In this document: piece after piece, positions 1 to 8,310 of the stretch
Numbering within the stretch: position 1 is the first letter of the stretch
Layout: each line of letters starts with the position of its first letter
Origin: Streptomyces violaceoruber
Lineage (GTDB): Bacteria > Actinomycetota > Actinomycetes > Streptomycetales > Streptomycetaceae
NCBI RefSeq assembly: GCF_033406955.1
Contig: NZ_CP137734.1
Location: 5,270,001 to 5,334,000 of the forward strand
DNA: 64,000 nt
Direction of reading: 5' to 3'
Notes under the pieces: model-generated
The model's input: only the letters and a program-made list of their open reading frames with translations
Told to the model about the DNA's origin: nothing
Databases searched by the model: none
Program-made: the position numbers and the translations under genes

Positions 1-1119
1 AGCGGCAACATGCGCTGGCGGACGAAGGCGGGCGACGAGATCGCCGCCCGCCTGGGCGAGCCCATGACCAAGGACGCCGTCAGCCAGGCCTGGCGCACCG
101 CGCTCGACCCGCGCGGCGAGTGGATGCCCACCGTGCTGCGCGCCGCCGACCAGCGGCTCACCGAGGTCAGGAAGGCCATCCCGGACGCCGGGGCGCTCGT
201 CATCGCCGCCGACCAGGACTCCGCCCGCGCCTACGCGAAGCTGATCCGCGAGATCACCGGCGACAAGGCCACCGTCGTACTGTCCGACGACACGGGCGCC
301 TCGAAGAACATCGACGCGTTCAGCGCCAGCACCGACCGCTGGATGGTCGCCGTCCGCATGGTGTCCGAGGGCGTCGACGTGCCCCGCCTCGCGGTCGGTG
401 TCTACGCCACCACCATCTCCACCCCCCTGTTCTTCGCCCAGGCGGTCGGCCGCTTCGTCCGTTCCCGCCGCCGCGGCGAGACCGCCTCCGTCTTCCTCCC
501 CACCGTGCCCGACCTGCTCACCTTCGCCAACGAGATGGAGCGCGAGCGGGACCACGTCCTCGACAAGCCCAAGAAGGAGGGCGAGGAGGACCCCTACGCC
601 GAGTCCGAGAAGGAGATGGACGAGGCCAACCGGGAGCAGGACGAGGACACCGGCGAGCAGGAGCAGTTCGCCTTCGAGGCGCTGGAGTCCGAGGCCACCT
701 TCGACCGGGTCATGTACAACGGCGCCGAGTTCGGCATGCAGGCCCACCCGGGCAGCGAGGAGGAGCAGGACTACCTCGGCATCCCGGGCCTGCTGGAGCC
801 CGACCAGGTGCAGCTGCTCCTCCAGAAGCGGCAGGCCCGGCAGATCGCGCACAGCCGCAAGAAGCCCGACGACGAGGCCGACCTGCTCGAACTGCCCGCC
901 GAACGCCGTCCGGTGGTCTCCCACAAGGAACTGATGGAGCTGCGCAAGCAGCTCAACACCATGGTCGGCGCCTACGTCCACCAGAGCGGCAAACCGCACG
1001 GCGTGATCCACACCGAGCTGCGCCGCGTGTGCGGCGGCCCGCCCAGCGCCGAGGCGACCGGCGGCCAGCTGCGCCAGCGCATCGCCAAGGTCCAGGAGTG
1101 GGCGACGCGGATGAAGTGA
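1..1119 (+). CDS. DEAD/DEAH-box (SF2) helicase, C-terminal part
   Basis: The frame is open from the first base, so the N-terminal helicase lobe with Walker A and B lies outside the window. What remains is a RecA2 helicase lobe: a strand ending VIAADQDSA, then VSEGVDVPRL (motif V region), then QAVGRFVRSRRRGE, a clear motif VI with the arginine finger. A long acidic linker rich in Glu and Asp follows, then a basic, helical C-terminus. The protein would be a cytoplasmic ATP-dependent nucleic-acid translocase. No neighbour reveals a specific pathway. It is unrelated to the drmA helicase at the right edge. Confidence 0.85.
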   Translation, partial: SGNMRWRTKAGDEIAARLGEPMTKDAVSQAWRTALDPRGEWMPTVLRAADQRLTEVRKAIPDAGALVIAADQDSARAYAKLIREITGDKATVVLSDDTGASKNIDAFSASTDRWMVAVRMVSEGVDVPRLAVGVYATTISTPLFFAQAVGRFVRSRRRGETASVFLPTVPDLLTFANEMERERDHVLDKPKKEGEEDPYAESEKEMDEANREQDEDTGEQEQFAFEALESEATFDRVMYNGAEFGMQAHPGSEEEQDYLGIPGLLEPDQVQLLLQKRQARQIAHSRKKPDDEADLLELPAERRPVVSHKELMELRKQLNTMVGAYVHQSGKPHGVIHTELRRVCGGPPSAEATGGQLRQRIAKVQEWATRMK

Positions 1120-1432
1120 CACGCGGGGTGCCGGTGCCGGTGCCGGTGCCGAGGGCGTGCGCGGTACGTACTGGGACAAACACAGGCGGTTGATAACGGT
1201 TGGCGCCCGGATTCTGGACGGAGCCTTCCGCTGAGCGAACCGGGTCCTTTACTGTCCCGCTACGCACGCCCCGTGGCAGCGCCGCCGCGGAGCGCAGCCG
1301 TGAAGCGACTGGGCCCGGGACAAGGCCGGGCCGTCAGCCGATCGGCGGCCTCTGAAGCGCGTCACTGACGGGACTCGGTGACGCATCCGCCGCGATGAGG
1401 GCCGCCGACCTCACCACTAAGGAGTGGGCGTC
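1120..1432. other. Intergenic region with GGTGCC tandem repeat
   Basis: This 313-base gap separates the helicase from the IclR gene. It contains four uninterrupted GGTGCC hexamers at 1127-1150, directly after the helicase stop. The rest probably holds the promoter of the IclR gene, but I could not place convincing -35/-10 boxes. No ORF with coding character was seen. Confidence 0.5.
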
Positions 1433-2095
1433 GTGACCGCGGAGACCTCTCAGACGCTCGACCGGGGACTGCGGGTCCTCAAACTGCTGGCCGATACGGA
1501 CCACGGGCTGACCGTCACCGAGCTGTCCCACAAACTGGGCGTCAACCGGACCGTCGTGTACCGGTTGCTCGCCACGCTGGAGCAGCACGCACTCGTACGC
1601 CGCGACCTGGGCGGCCGGGCCCGCGTCGGTCTCGGCGTACTGGGCCTGGGCCGCCAGGTGCACCCCCTGGTCCGCGAGGCCGCGATGCCGGCCCTGCGCG
1701 CGCTGGCCGAGGACATAGGGGCGACGGCCCACCTGACCCTGGTGGACGGCGCCGAGGCGCTGGCCGTCGCGGTCGTGGAACCGACCTGGACCGACTACCA
1801 CGTCGCCTACCGCGCGGGCTTCCGCCATCCCCTGGAACGGGGCGCCGCGGGCAAGGCGATCCTGGCCGCCCGCCAGCCCTCCCAGCCCACCGGCGGCGAG
1901 GCCGTGGACGACCCCGGCTACACCCTCACCCACGGCGAACTGGAGGCCGGCGCCTGCGGAGCGGCGGCCCCCCTGCTCGGCGTCACGGGGGTGGAGGGCA
2001 GCGTCGGCGTGGTGATGCTGGCCGACGTGGTCCCCGAACGGGTCGGCGAACGCGTGAAGCACGCCGCCCGGGAGGTCGCGGAGGCGCTGCGGTAG
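1433..2095 (+). CDS. IclR-family transcriptional regulator
   Basis: The protein (220 aa) has an N-terminal winged helix-turn-helix: LTVTELSHKLGVNRTVVYRLLATLEQ, written here as its two halves LTVTELSHKLGV and NRTVVYRLLATLEQ. An IclR-type effector domain follows with the typical start VREAAMPALRALAEDIGATAHL. I chose the GTG at 1433 because AAGGAG (1419-1424) lies 8 bases upstream. A GTG at 1424 overlaps that ribosome site and is less likely. IclR proteins bind promoters as dimers and respond to small metabolites, but no catabolic operon sits next to it, so the target is unknown. The effector domain is shorter than the usual 250-aa family length. Confidence 0.85.
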   Translation: MTAETSQTLDRGLRVLKLLADTDHGLTVTELSHKLGVNRTVVYRLLATLEQHALVRRDLGGRARVGLGVLGLGRQVHPLVREAAMPALRALAEDIGATAHLTLVDGAEALAVAVVEPTWTDYHVAYRAGFRHPLERGAAGKAILAARQPSQPTGGEAVDDPGYTLTHGELEAGACGAAAPLLGVTGVEGSVGVVMLADVVPERVGERVKHAAREVAEALR

Positions 2096-2150
2096 ACGGG
2101 TCGCGCCGGGCGTCGGAGCCACGGCGATCGCGCCACGTTAGATTGACTCC

Positions 2151-2930
2151 GTGCTCTCTCGTCTCACGCGTCCCCAGTTCCTCGCCGTCTGCGGGCTGCC
2201 CGTCGTGGCGCTGCTCGCGACCACCCTGTTCGCGCCCCTGCCGTTCTCCGTGGCGCAGCCGGGGCTGACGGCCGACGTGCTGGGGAAGAACCGGGGCGCC
2301 GAGGTGATCACGATCAGCGGCGCGCCGACGCACGGCACCAGCGGCCAGCTGCGGATGACGACGATCGAGGCGACCGGGCCGGACGCGAGCATCCACCTCG
2401 GGGACGTGCTCGGCAGCTGGTTCGACACCGACCGGGCCGTGATGCCGCGCGACGCCGTCTACCCGAGCGGCGACGACGTGAGCGAGATCGAGCGGTACAA
2501 CCAGGAGCAGATGAAGGAGTCCCAGGACTCGGCCACCACGGCCGCGCTCCGGTACCTCCGGATGGACAAGGGCGACGTCGACGTCAAGCTCCGCCTGGAG
2601 GACGTCGGCGGACCCAGCGCCGGGCTGCTGTTCTCGCTCGGCATCGTCGACAAGCTCGGCGCCGGCGACCTCACCGGCGGCAAGGTCGTCGCGGGCACCG
2701 GGACCATCACCGACGGCGGCAAGGTCGGCGCCGTCGGCGGGGTGCCGCTCAAGACGCAGGCCGCCCGGCGGGACGGGGCCACCGTCTTCCTGGTGCCGAA
2801 GGCGGAGTGCTCGGACGCGCGGGCCGAGCTGCCGAAGGGGCTGCGGCTGATCCCGGTCACCACCCTCGAGGGCGCCGTCGACTCGCTGAAGGCGCTGGAG
2901 AGCGGCAAGGGCGACGTCCCGGCCTGCTGA
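2151..2930 (+). CDS. YlbL-like membrane-anchored Lon-type (S16) protease without PDZ domain
   Basis: The 259-aa protein has one N-terminal membrane segment (about residues 10-33), so the rest should be extracytoplasmic. The C-terminal half is an S16 Lon-type proteolytic domain. It has GGPSAGLLFSLG with the candidate nucleophile Ser156, and GAVGGVPLKTQAA with the partner Lys201. YlbL proteins normally carry a PDZ domain between the helix AALRYL and the strand before GGPSAG. Here only about 15 residues separate them, so the PDZ is absent. The region around residues 40-130 still matches the YlbL leader part, such as the QSQ/ESQDSA-type helix. The substrate is unknown. Confidence 0.8.
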   Translation: MLSRLTRPQFLAVCGLPVVALLATTLFAPLPFSVAQPGLTADVLGKNRGAEVITISGAPTHGTSGQLRMTTIEATGPDASIHLGDVLGSWFDTDRAVMPRDAVYPSGDDVSEIERYNQEQMKESQDSATTAALRYLRMDKGDVDVKLRLEDVGGPSAGLLFSLGIVDKLGAGDLTGGKVVAGTGTITDGGKVGAVGGVPLKTQAARRDGATVFLVPKAECSDARAELPKGLRLIPVTTLEGAVDSLKALESGKGDVPAC

Positions 2931-2954
2931 GCGGAGCGCGACGCCCCGGCGGCG

Positions 2955-3923
2955 CTACCCCTCCTTCACGAAGCCCTTCTCCTTCATCCAGTCCAGCGCC
3001 ACCTGGTGCGGGTCCTGGCCGTCCACGTCGACCTTCGCGTTCAGGGTCTGCGCCACGTCGTTGGTCAGCGCCCTCGTGACCGGGTCCAGGACGGACGCGA
3101 TCGCCGGCCACTTCTTCAGGGTGGCCGTGCGGACCATGGGCGCCGCGTTGTAGTTCGGGAAGAACTTCTTGTCGTCCTCCATCACCACCAGGTTCATGGA
3201 CTTGATCCGCCCGTCGGTGGTGTACACCTCGCCGTAGGTGCAGGCGCCCTTAGCGGTCTGGGTGTAGATGATGCCGGTGTCCATCTGCGTGATGTTCCCG
3301 GCGGGCAGCGACATGCCGTACGCCTTCTCCAGGCCCGGCAGGCCGTCCGCGCGGTTGGCGAACTCGCCCTCCACGCACAGCGTCACCGCGCCCGGGTCCG
3401 ACTTCGACAGGGCGGTGACCTCCGAGAGGGTCTTCGTCCGGTACTTCTTGTAGTTGGCCTGGTTCATCGCCAGCGCGTACGTGTTGTTCAGGCGGGCCGG
3501 CTCCAGCCACGTCAGGCCCTTCTTCGCGTCGGCCTCCTTCACCGCCTTCCACTGCTGCTCCGGGTCGGGGATCGGCCTGCTGTTGCCCAGGTAGGTGATC
3601 CACGCGGTGCCCGTGTACTCGTACGTGGCGTCGGCGTCACCGTTCTCGACCGCCGCGCGGGTGCCGACCGAGCCCTGGATGCCGGTGCGGTCGAGCACCT
3701 CGGCCCCGGCCGCCTCGAAGGCGATGCCCATGATCGCGCCGAGGACCAGTTGTTCGGTGAACTCCTTCGAGGTGACCGTGAGATCGGCCCCGTCCAGCGG
3801 CTTCCCCCTGCCGATGGAGCCCGGTTCCACGTCGTCGACCATCGGGGAGCCGCTGGTCAGCCCGCAGCCGGCGGAGGCGGAAAGGAGTGCGGCGGCCAGC
3901 GCCCAGCAGGTACGCCGTCTCAT
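2955..3923 (-). CDS. Osmoprotectant (glycine betaine/choline-type) ABC transporter substrate-binding lipoprotein
   Basis: The 322-aa product begins MRRRTCWALAAALLSASAGC, a lipoprotein signal with the lipidated cysteine at 20. The mature part resembles OpuAC/ProX-type binding proteins: TVTSKEFTEQLVLGAIMGI near the N-terminus and YEYTGTAW, the conserved quaternary-amine-site region. It is the last gene of a four-gene operon. Its ATG overlaps the stop of the upstream permease by 4 bases, which implies translational coupling. The importer would bring compatible solutes such as glycine betaine, choline or carnitine into the cell. The exact substrate cannot be read from the sequence. Confidence 0.88.
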   Translation of the reverse strand: MRRRTCWALAAALLSASAGCGLTSGSPMVDDVEPGSIGRGKPLDGADLTVTSKEFTEQLVLGAIMGIAFEAAGAEVLDRTGIQGSVGTRAAVENGDADATYEYTGTAWITYLGNSRPIPDPEQQWKAVKEADAKKGLTWLEPARLNNTYALAMNQANYKKYRTKTLSEVTALSKSDPGAVTLCVEGEFANRADGLPGLEKAYGMSLPAGNITQMDTGIIYTQTAKGACTYGEVYTTDGRIKSMNLVVMEDDKKFFPNYNAAPMVRTATLKKWPAIASVLDPVTRALTNDVAQTLNAKVDVDGQDPHQVALDWMKEKGFVKEG

Positions 3924-4792
3924 GTGCCCACCTCCAGGCCCCGCGGCCGCAGCAGCAGTTCGGCCAGCGACGCCAGCCAGTCCACCAGCAGCGCCAGGGC
4001 GACGGTGAGGATCGAGCCCAGCACCAGCACCGGCATCCGCTGGCTGGTGATCCCGGTGGTGATCAGCACGCCCAGGCCACCGCCGCCGCCGAAGGTCGCC
4101 AGCGTCGCCGTACCGACGTTCAGGACGAGGGCCGTGCGTACGCCGGCCAGGATCAGGGGGACGGCCAGCGGGAGTTCCACCCGGGTGAGCACGCCCAGCG
4201 GGGACATCCCGATGCCGCGGGCCGCCTCCAGGAGCGTCGGGTCGTTCGCCTTCAGGCCGGCGATGGTGTTGGACAGGACGGGCAGGACGGCGTAGACGAT
4301 GATGCCGATCAGGGCGGCCCGGCGGCCGATGCCCAGCCAGATCACCAGCAGCGCCAGCAGACCGATCGCCGGGGTCGCCTGGCCCATGTTGGCGAACGCC
4401 ATCGCGAACGGGGTGGCCTTCCGGAACGCCCTGCGGGTGAGCAGGATGCCCAGCGGGATCGCGATGATCAGCACGAAGAAGGTGGAGATCACCGTCAGCT
4501 GGACGTGCTGCCACAGGGCCTTGGTGACCTGGCCGTTGCCGAGCGCGTTCTGGCTGAGCGCGTCCAGGTCCGCCTGCCGGAACCACAGCCAGGTCGCCAG
4601 CAGTACGGCGATCAGGACGACCGGCAGAAAGGTCAGCTTGCGCCAGCCGACCCGGGGGCCCGCCGCCGGCGGGGACGGCGGGGGAGCCGCGACCTCCTCC
4701 TCGTCCCCGGCCTCGTCCCGGAAGGCGACCCCCTCGACCTCGTGCTCGCCCGCGGGGCGGCGGCCGGGGGAGGGGCGCGGGGAGCCGCTCAC
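3920..4792 (-). CDS. Osmoprotectant ABC transporter permease (OpuCB/CD-like)
   Basis: The 290-aa integral membrane protein has about six membrane segments and the EAA-like loop NDPTLLEAARGIGMSPLGVL, typical of BPD-type permeases of the glycine betaine class. I chose the GTG at 4792, which overlaps the ATPase stop by 4 bases (GTGA). The longer open frame upstream has no coding character. The first roughly 50 residues are hydrophilic and Pro/Glu-rich, longer than in typical family members. With the second permease (6071-6718) it would form the heterodimeric channel. Confidence 0.87.
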   Translation of the reverse strand: MSGSPRPSPGRRPAGEHEVEGVAFRDEAGDEEEVAAPPPSPPAAGPRVGWRKLTFLPVVLIAVLLATWLWFRQADLDALSQNALGNGQVTKALWQHVQLTVISTFFVLIIAIPLGILLTRRAFRKATPFAMAFANMGQATPAIGLLALLVIWLGIGRRAALIGIIVYAVLPVLSNTIAGLKANDPTLLEAARGIGMSPLGVLTRVELPLAVPLILAGVRTALVLNVGTATLATFGGGGGLGVLITTGITSQRMPVLVLGSILTVALALLVDWLASLAELLLRPRGLEVGT

Positions 4793-6078
4793 GCGCGGCC
4801 TCCGACCTCGCCGAAGCCCTCCTGCTCGGTGTGCGTCTGCGTGGCCCGGGTCTCCTCCAGGTCGTGCTGGTGCTCCAGCGCGTCCAGCCGGTCGGCCTCC
4901 AGCAGTTCGTGCACGGAGTTCATCAGCGTCTCCATGTCGACGACGCCCTCGTACGCGCCGCGCCGCCCGGTGACCGCGACCCGCCCCGCGTTGTCGGTGA
5001 GCACCGCCTCCAGCGCGTCCCGCAGCGTCGCGTCCCGGGTCACCGTGTCGTGGACCAGCGTCCCGGCCCGCGCCAGCGAGCCCCTGGCCCGCATCAGGTC
5101 GCCGCGCCGCAGCCACTTGTAGGGGCGTCCGCGCCGGTCCAGGAGCAGGATCTCGTTGGTGCCCGACTCCCGCAGCCGGTCGAAGATGTCCTGGAGCGGG
5201 TCCTCCACGGTCACCGTCGGGTAGTCCGTGATGCCCACGTCCCGCACCCGGGTCAGGTTCAGGCGCTTGAGGGCCGCGCCCGCGCCGACGAAGCCGGAGA
5301 CGAAGTCGTCCGCCGGGTTGGTGAGGATCGCCTCCGGGGTGTCGAACTGCGCGATGTGCGAGCGCTCGCGGAGCACGGCGATCCGGTCGCCCAGCTTGAT
5401 CGCCTCGTCGAAGTCGTGGGTGACGAAGACGATCGTCTTGTGCAGTTCGTGCTGGAGGCGGATCAGCTCGTCCTGGAGGTGGTCCCGGGTGATCGGGTCG
5501 ACCGCGCCGAACGGCTCGTCCATCAGCAGCACGGGCGGATCGGCCGCCAGCGCCCGCGCCACGCCCACCCGCTGCTGCTGGCCGCCGGAGAGCTGGCGCG
5601 GGTAGCGGCCGTGGAACTCCCCGGCGTCCAGGCCGACCAGGTCCAGCATCTCCTCCACCCGCTCCCTGATCCGCGCCTTCGACCAGCCGATCATCCTCGG
5701 CACCAGCGCGATGTTCTGGGCGACGGTCATGTGCGGGAAGAGACCGGAGGACTGGATCGCGTAGCCGACCTTGCGGCGCAGCTTCACCGGGTCGATGTCG
5801 GTGACGTCCTCGCCGTTGATGCGGATGCGGCCGCCGCTGGGCTCGATCAGCCGGTTGATCATCTTCAGGGTGGTGGACTTCCCGCAGCCCGAGGGGCCCA
5901 CGAAGATGACCGTCTCCCCGGCCTTGATCTCCATCGACACGTTCTCGACGGCGGGCTGCGGACTGCCCGGGTAGCGCTTGGTGAGGGCCTCCAGCTCGAT
6001 GGTCGCCCCGGTGGTGCCGCCGGACGCCTCGCCGCGGCCGTCGTCGGAAACGGAACCGGACACGGATGTCTCAGACAC
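4789..6078 (-). CDS. Osmoprotectant ABC transporter ATP-binding subunit with CBS domains
   Basis: The 429-aa ATPase is of the ProV/OpuCA/GbuA class. It shows Walker A GPSGCGKST, signature LSGGQQQR, Walker B VLLMDEPF and switch His in VFVTHD. After the ATPase core (to about residue 270) come two CBS repeats, one ending around NEILLLDRRGRPYKW and one around RDALEAVLTDNAGRVAV. In this family the CBS pair senses ionic strength or nucleotides and gates transport. A charged tail rich in Glu, His and Gln follows. The gene overlaps both permease genes, so the operon order is permease, ATPase, permease, binding protein. Confidence 0.92.
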   Translation of the reverse strand: MSETSVSGSVSDDGRGEASGGTTGATIELEALTKRYPGSPQPAVENVSMEIKAGETVIFVGPSGCGKSTTLKMINRLIEPSGGRIRINGEDVTDIDPVKLRRKVGYAIQSSGLFPHMTVAQNIALVPRMIGWSKARIRERVEEMLDLVGLDAGEFHGRYPRQLSGGQQQRVGVARALAADPPVLLMDEPFGAVDPITRDHLQDELIRLQHELHKTIVFVTHDFDEAIKLGDRIAVLRERSHIAQFDTPEAILTNPADDFVSGFVGAGAALKRLNLTRVRDVGITDYPTVTVEDPLQDIFDRLRESGTNEILLLDRRGRPYKWLRRGDLMRARGSLARAGTLVHDTVTRDATLRDALEAVLTDNAGRVAVTGRRGAYEGVVDMETLMNSVHELLEADRLDALEHQHDLEETRATQTHTEQEGFGEVGGRA

Positions 6079-6718
6079 GGATCCCCCTCGGAATGGTCAG
6101 CCGTCCCAGCAGCACGTACGCCGCGTCGAACAGCAGGGCCAGGACGATGATCCCGAGCGTCCCCGCGAGGACCTGGTTGAGCGCGTTCTTGCTGCCCAGC
6201 GAGGCGATCCCGCGGAAGATCTCGTTGCCGAGGCCCGGCCCGGAGGCGTAGGCGGCGATCGCCGCGATGCCCATCAGCATCTGGGTGGAGACCCGGATGC
6301 CGGTCAGGATCGGCGGCCAGGCCAGCGGCAGCTCCACCCGCAGCAGCCGGGCCGGACGCGACATCCCGATGCCCTTGGCGGCGTCCACCAGCGCCGGGTC
6401 GACGCCGCGCAGGCCCACGATCGAGTTGCGCACGATCGGCAGCAGCCCGTACAGGGTCAGCGCGGTCACCGTCGGCGGCACGCCGAGCCCCAGGATCGGG
6501 ATGAGCAGACCGATCATGGCCAGCGACGGGATGGTGAGGATGGCCGACGTGGACAGGGTCGCCACGTTCCCCGCCCAGTCGCTGCGGTAGGTGAGGACGC
6601 CGATCAGCACCCCGAGGAGGGTCGCCACGACCATGCACTGGAAGACCGCGCTGGCGTGCTGGTAGGCGTCGGCGAGCAGCTGCTGGTGGCGGCTGCCCAG
6701 GAAGTCCCAGAAGTTCAC
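6071..6718 (-). CDS. Osmoprotectant ABC transporter permease, first gene of operon
   Basis: This 215-aa permease starts at GTG 6718 (VNFWDFLGSRHQQL), preceded by AAGGAG about 6 bases upstream. It has five to six membrane segments and the EAA-like loop VDPALVDAAKGIGMSRPARLL. It is paralogous to the 3920-4792 permease. Its stop overlaps the ATPase start by 8 bases. It is the promoter-proximal gene, and its upstream region contains a GC-rich hairpin and the decayed tnpB element. The native operon promoter may therefore have been altered by an insertion. Confidence 0.87.
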   Translation of the reverse strand: MNFWDFLGSRHQQLLADAYQHASAVFQCMVVATLLGVLIGVLTYRSDWAGNVATLSTSAILTIPSLAMIGLLIPILGLGVPPTVTALTLYGLLPIVRNSIVGLRGVDPALVDAAKGIGMSRPARLLRVELPLAWPPILTGIRVSTQMLMGIAAIAAYASGPGLGNEIFRGIASLGSKNALNQVLAGTLGIIVLALLFDAAYVLLGRLTIPRGIRV

Positions 6719-6735
6719 CTGTCTCCTTCGGGGAT

Positions 6736-6755
6736 GCCTCGTCCTTTGGGGCGGG
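6736..6755. other. GC-rich hairpin resembling an IS200/IS605 end
   Basis: CCTCGTCC (6736-6743) pairs with GGGCGGGG (6748-6755) across a TTTG loop, giving an 8-bp stem with two G-T pairs, followed by AGGAATC. Such subterminal hairpins are usual at ends of IS200/IS605-family elements in actinomycetes. It sits in the leader of the minus-strand transporter operon. Confidence 0.45.
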
Positions 6756-6855
6756 GAGGAATCGAAGCTCCTGCGGAGCGGGGCAAGGAGCGGCGGGCCG
6801 CCGCCGGGGCGGATCGCCGTTGACCTCGGACTGCCCGCAGAGGCCCACGAGTTGA

Positions 6856-7572
6856 CTCGCCGATCACGCACTGGCGGCGACCCTGCGTGCCTGCAACCGG
6901 GCCGCGAACGCGGCCTCGCAGGTGGCGTTCGCGAAGGACCTCAAGCGCCGGAACGTGCTGCAAGAGGCCGTGTACCACCGGATCAAGGCTGACTTCGATC
7001 TCGGGGCACAGGCCGCTGTGCGCACGGTGAAGAAGGTGTGCGACGCCTACGCCACGTTCAAGGCGAACCTCCGGGCCGGGAACTACGGCCTCGAGGGCTC
7101 GAAGCGCCGGATCAAGGCCGAGTCGAAGCCGGTCCGCTTCCGTGAGACGTCGGCGCAACCGTTCGACGACCGGATGCTGACCTGGAACCTGGACACCAAG
7201 ATGGTGTCGGTCTGGACGGTGGCGGGTCGGCTCAAGGGCATCCCGTTCGTCTGCTCCCCGGAGGCGATGCGGCTCCTCGCGCAGCGCAAGGGCGAGTCCG
7301 ACCTGGTGATGCGGGACGGCATGTTCTTCCTCATCGCCACCAAGGCCAAGCGGGCGGGTGTTGCCGTGGTCCATGTGGACCCGCGCAACACCTCCCGCCA
7401 GTGCTCCGAGTGCTGGCACACCCACCGCACCAACCGGGTGACACAGGCACGGTTCGTGTGCCGGTCCTGCGGGATCGTCCTGCACGCGGACCACAACGGC
7501 TCCCGCAACATCGCCCACCGGGCCGATGCTGCGTGGCAGCGGGGCGCAGTCAACCGCCCCAGAACGCCATAG
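6856..7572 (+). pseudogene. TnpB (RuvC-like, RNA-guided nuclease family) remnant with internal deletion
   Basis: The reading frame shows the TnpB N-terminal helices (ATLRACNRAANAASQVAF, then LGAQAAVRTVKKVCDAY). It ends with the zinc-ribbon and third RuvC motif: CSEC, CRSC and HADHNGSRNIAHRA. A stop codon at 6853-6855 cuts off the expected start, and the first ATG or GTG in frame (6922) lies inside the conserved domain. Between FFLIATKAKRAG and VAVVHVDPRNTSR the segment that normally carries RuvC-I (Asp) and RuvC-II (Glu) is missing, roughly 100-150 residues. The product cannot have a complete active site. Confidence 0.8.
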
Positions 7573-7661
7573 GCGTTCCGGACGCAGGGTCCCACAGGGG
7601 AACATCAGCACCACGTTCCTCTCTGCCTGCAGGCCTCCCCCTTCAGGGAGAGGTAGTTGAC
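6857..7661 (+). mobile_element. Degenerate IS200/IS605 (ISDra2-like, tnpB-only) element
   Basis: The region between a TTGAC at 6852-6856 and a TTGAC at 7657-7661 contains a damaged tnpB. Its right end has a small hairpin (CTCCC 7635-7639 with GGGAG 7646-7650) a few bases before the terminal TTGAC. ISDra2-type elements have a right-end hairpin followed by a TTGAC cleavage site, so the right boundary is fairly well supported. The left boundary is a guess, and another TTGAC lies at 6820-6824. No tnpA transposase is present, so the element could not move by itself. Confidence 0.6.
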
Positions 7662-7693
7662 GTCCGCTCACCTCCGGGAACGTCGGACCGGTC

Positions 7694-8185
7694 TCAGTCG
7701 TGTCCGCCGCTGTCCTGGGCCGCCTGCTCCACCAGCGGGATGATCCGCAGCGGAACGGGGTTCTCCATGACGATCGCCGTGGCGGCCCGGACGATGCCAT
7801 CAAAACCGACAACCCGGTCGATCACCCGCTGGAGATCGGCGTTGGAGCGGGCCACCAGGCGGCACAGCATGTCCCCGGTGCCGGTCGTGGTGTGCAGCTC
7901 CAGCACTTCCGGCACCGTCGCCAAGTGCGCCCGTACGTCGGCTCCTTGACCCTGCCGGATCTCCAGCGTGGCGAACGCGGTGACCGGGTAGCCGAGGGCC
8001 GCCGGGTCCACTTCGGGACCGAAGCCGCGTATGACTCCGTTCGACTGAAGCCGGTCGAGCCGCGCCTGCGCGGTGCCGCGCGCCACCCCGAGCCGCCGGG
8101 ACATCTCCAGCACCCCGATCCGCGGCTCCCGCGCCAGCAGACCGATGATCCGCCCGTCCAGCCGGTCGATCCCCGCACCCGCCAT
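7694..8185 (-). CDS. Lrp/AsnC-family regulator divergent from hppD
   Basis: The product is 163 aa if started at ATG 8185, which has GGAGG 8 bases upstream. Longer starts at 8209, 8251 and 8260 exist but add a tail unusual for the family. The N-terminal helix-turn-helix is LDGRIIGLLAREPRIGVLEM followed by SRRLGVARGTAQARLDRL. The C-terminal part is an AsnC/RAM ligand-binding domain with TGTGDMLCRLVARSNADL. It is divergent from hppD with an inverted repeat in between, so it probably controls tyrosine catabolism in response to an aromatic amino acid or intermediate. That target is inferred from position. Confidence 0.88.
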   Translation of the reverse strand: MAGAGIDRLDGRIIGLLAREPRIGVLEMSRRLGVARGTAQARLDRLQSNGVIRGFGPEVDPAALGYPVTAFATLEIRQGQGADVRAHLATVPEVLELHTTTGTGDMLCRLVARSNADLQRVIDRVVGFDGIVRAATAIVMENPVPLRIIPLVEQAAQDSGGHD

Positions 8186-8266
8186 ACCCGCACCCTCCCT
8201 GCTGGTCATCCTGTACAGATCGCCCGCCCGCACCCGCACATCACTGGTCATGTTGCCCACTGAAAA

Positions 8267-8280
8267 CGCAAACTATTGCG
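8267..8280. promoter_or_regulatory. Inverted repeat CGCAA-N4-TTGCG between Lrp-type regulator and hppD
   Basis: CGCAA (8267-8271) and TTGCG (8276-8280) form a perfect inverted repeat with a 4-base spacer. A further TTGCG occurs at 8285-8289. The site lies between the divergent regulator and hppD, about 30 bases before the hppD ATG. It is a plausible operator for the neighbouring Lrp/AsnC protein, which binds short dyads of this type. Confidence 0.5.
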
Positions 8281-8310
8281 CACCTTGCGAACAGGGGAGA
8301 ACCTGCGGCT

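Noticed and set aside
6922..7572. Intact 216-aa transposase gene
   Set aside because: The start lies inside the conserved domain, and the segment with the first two RuvC acids is missing.
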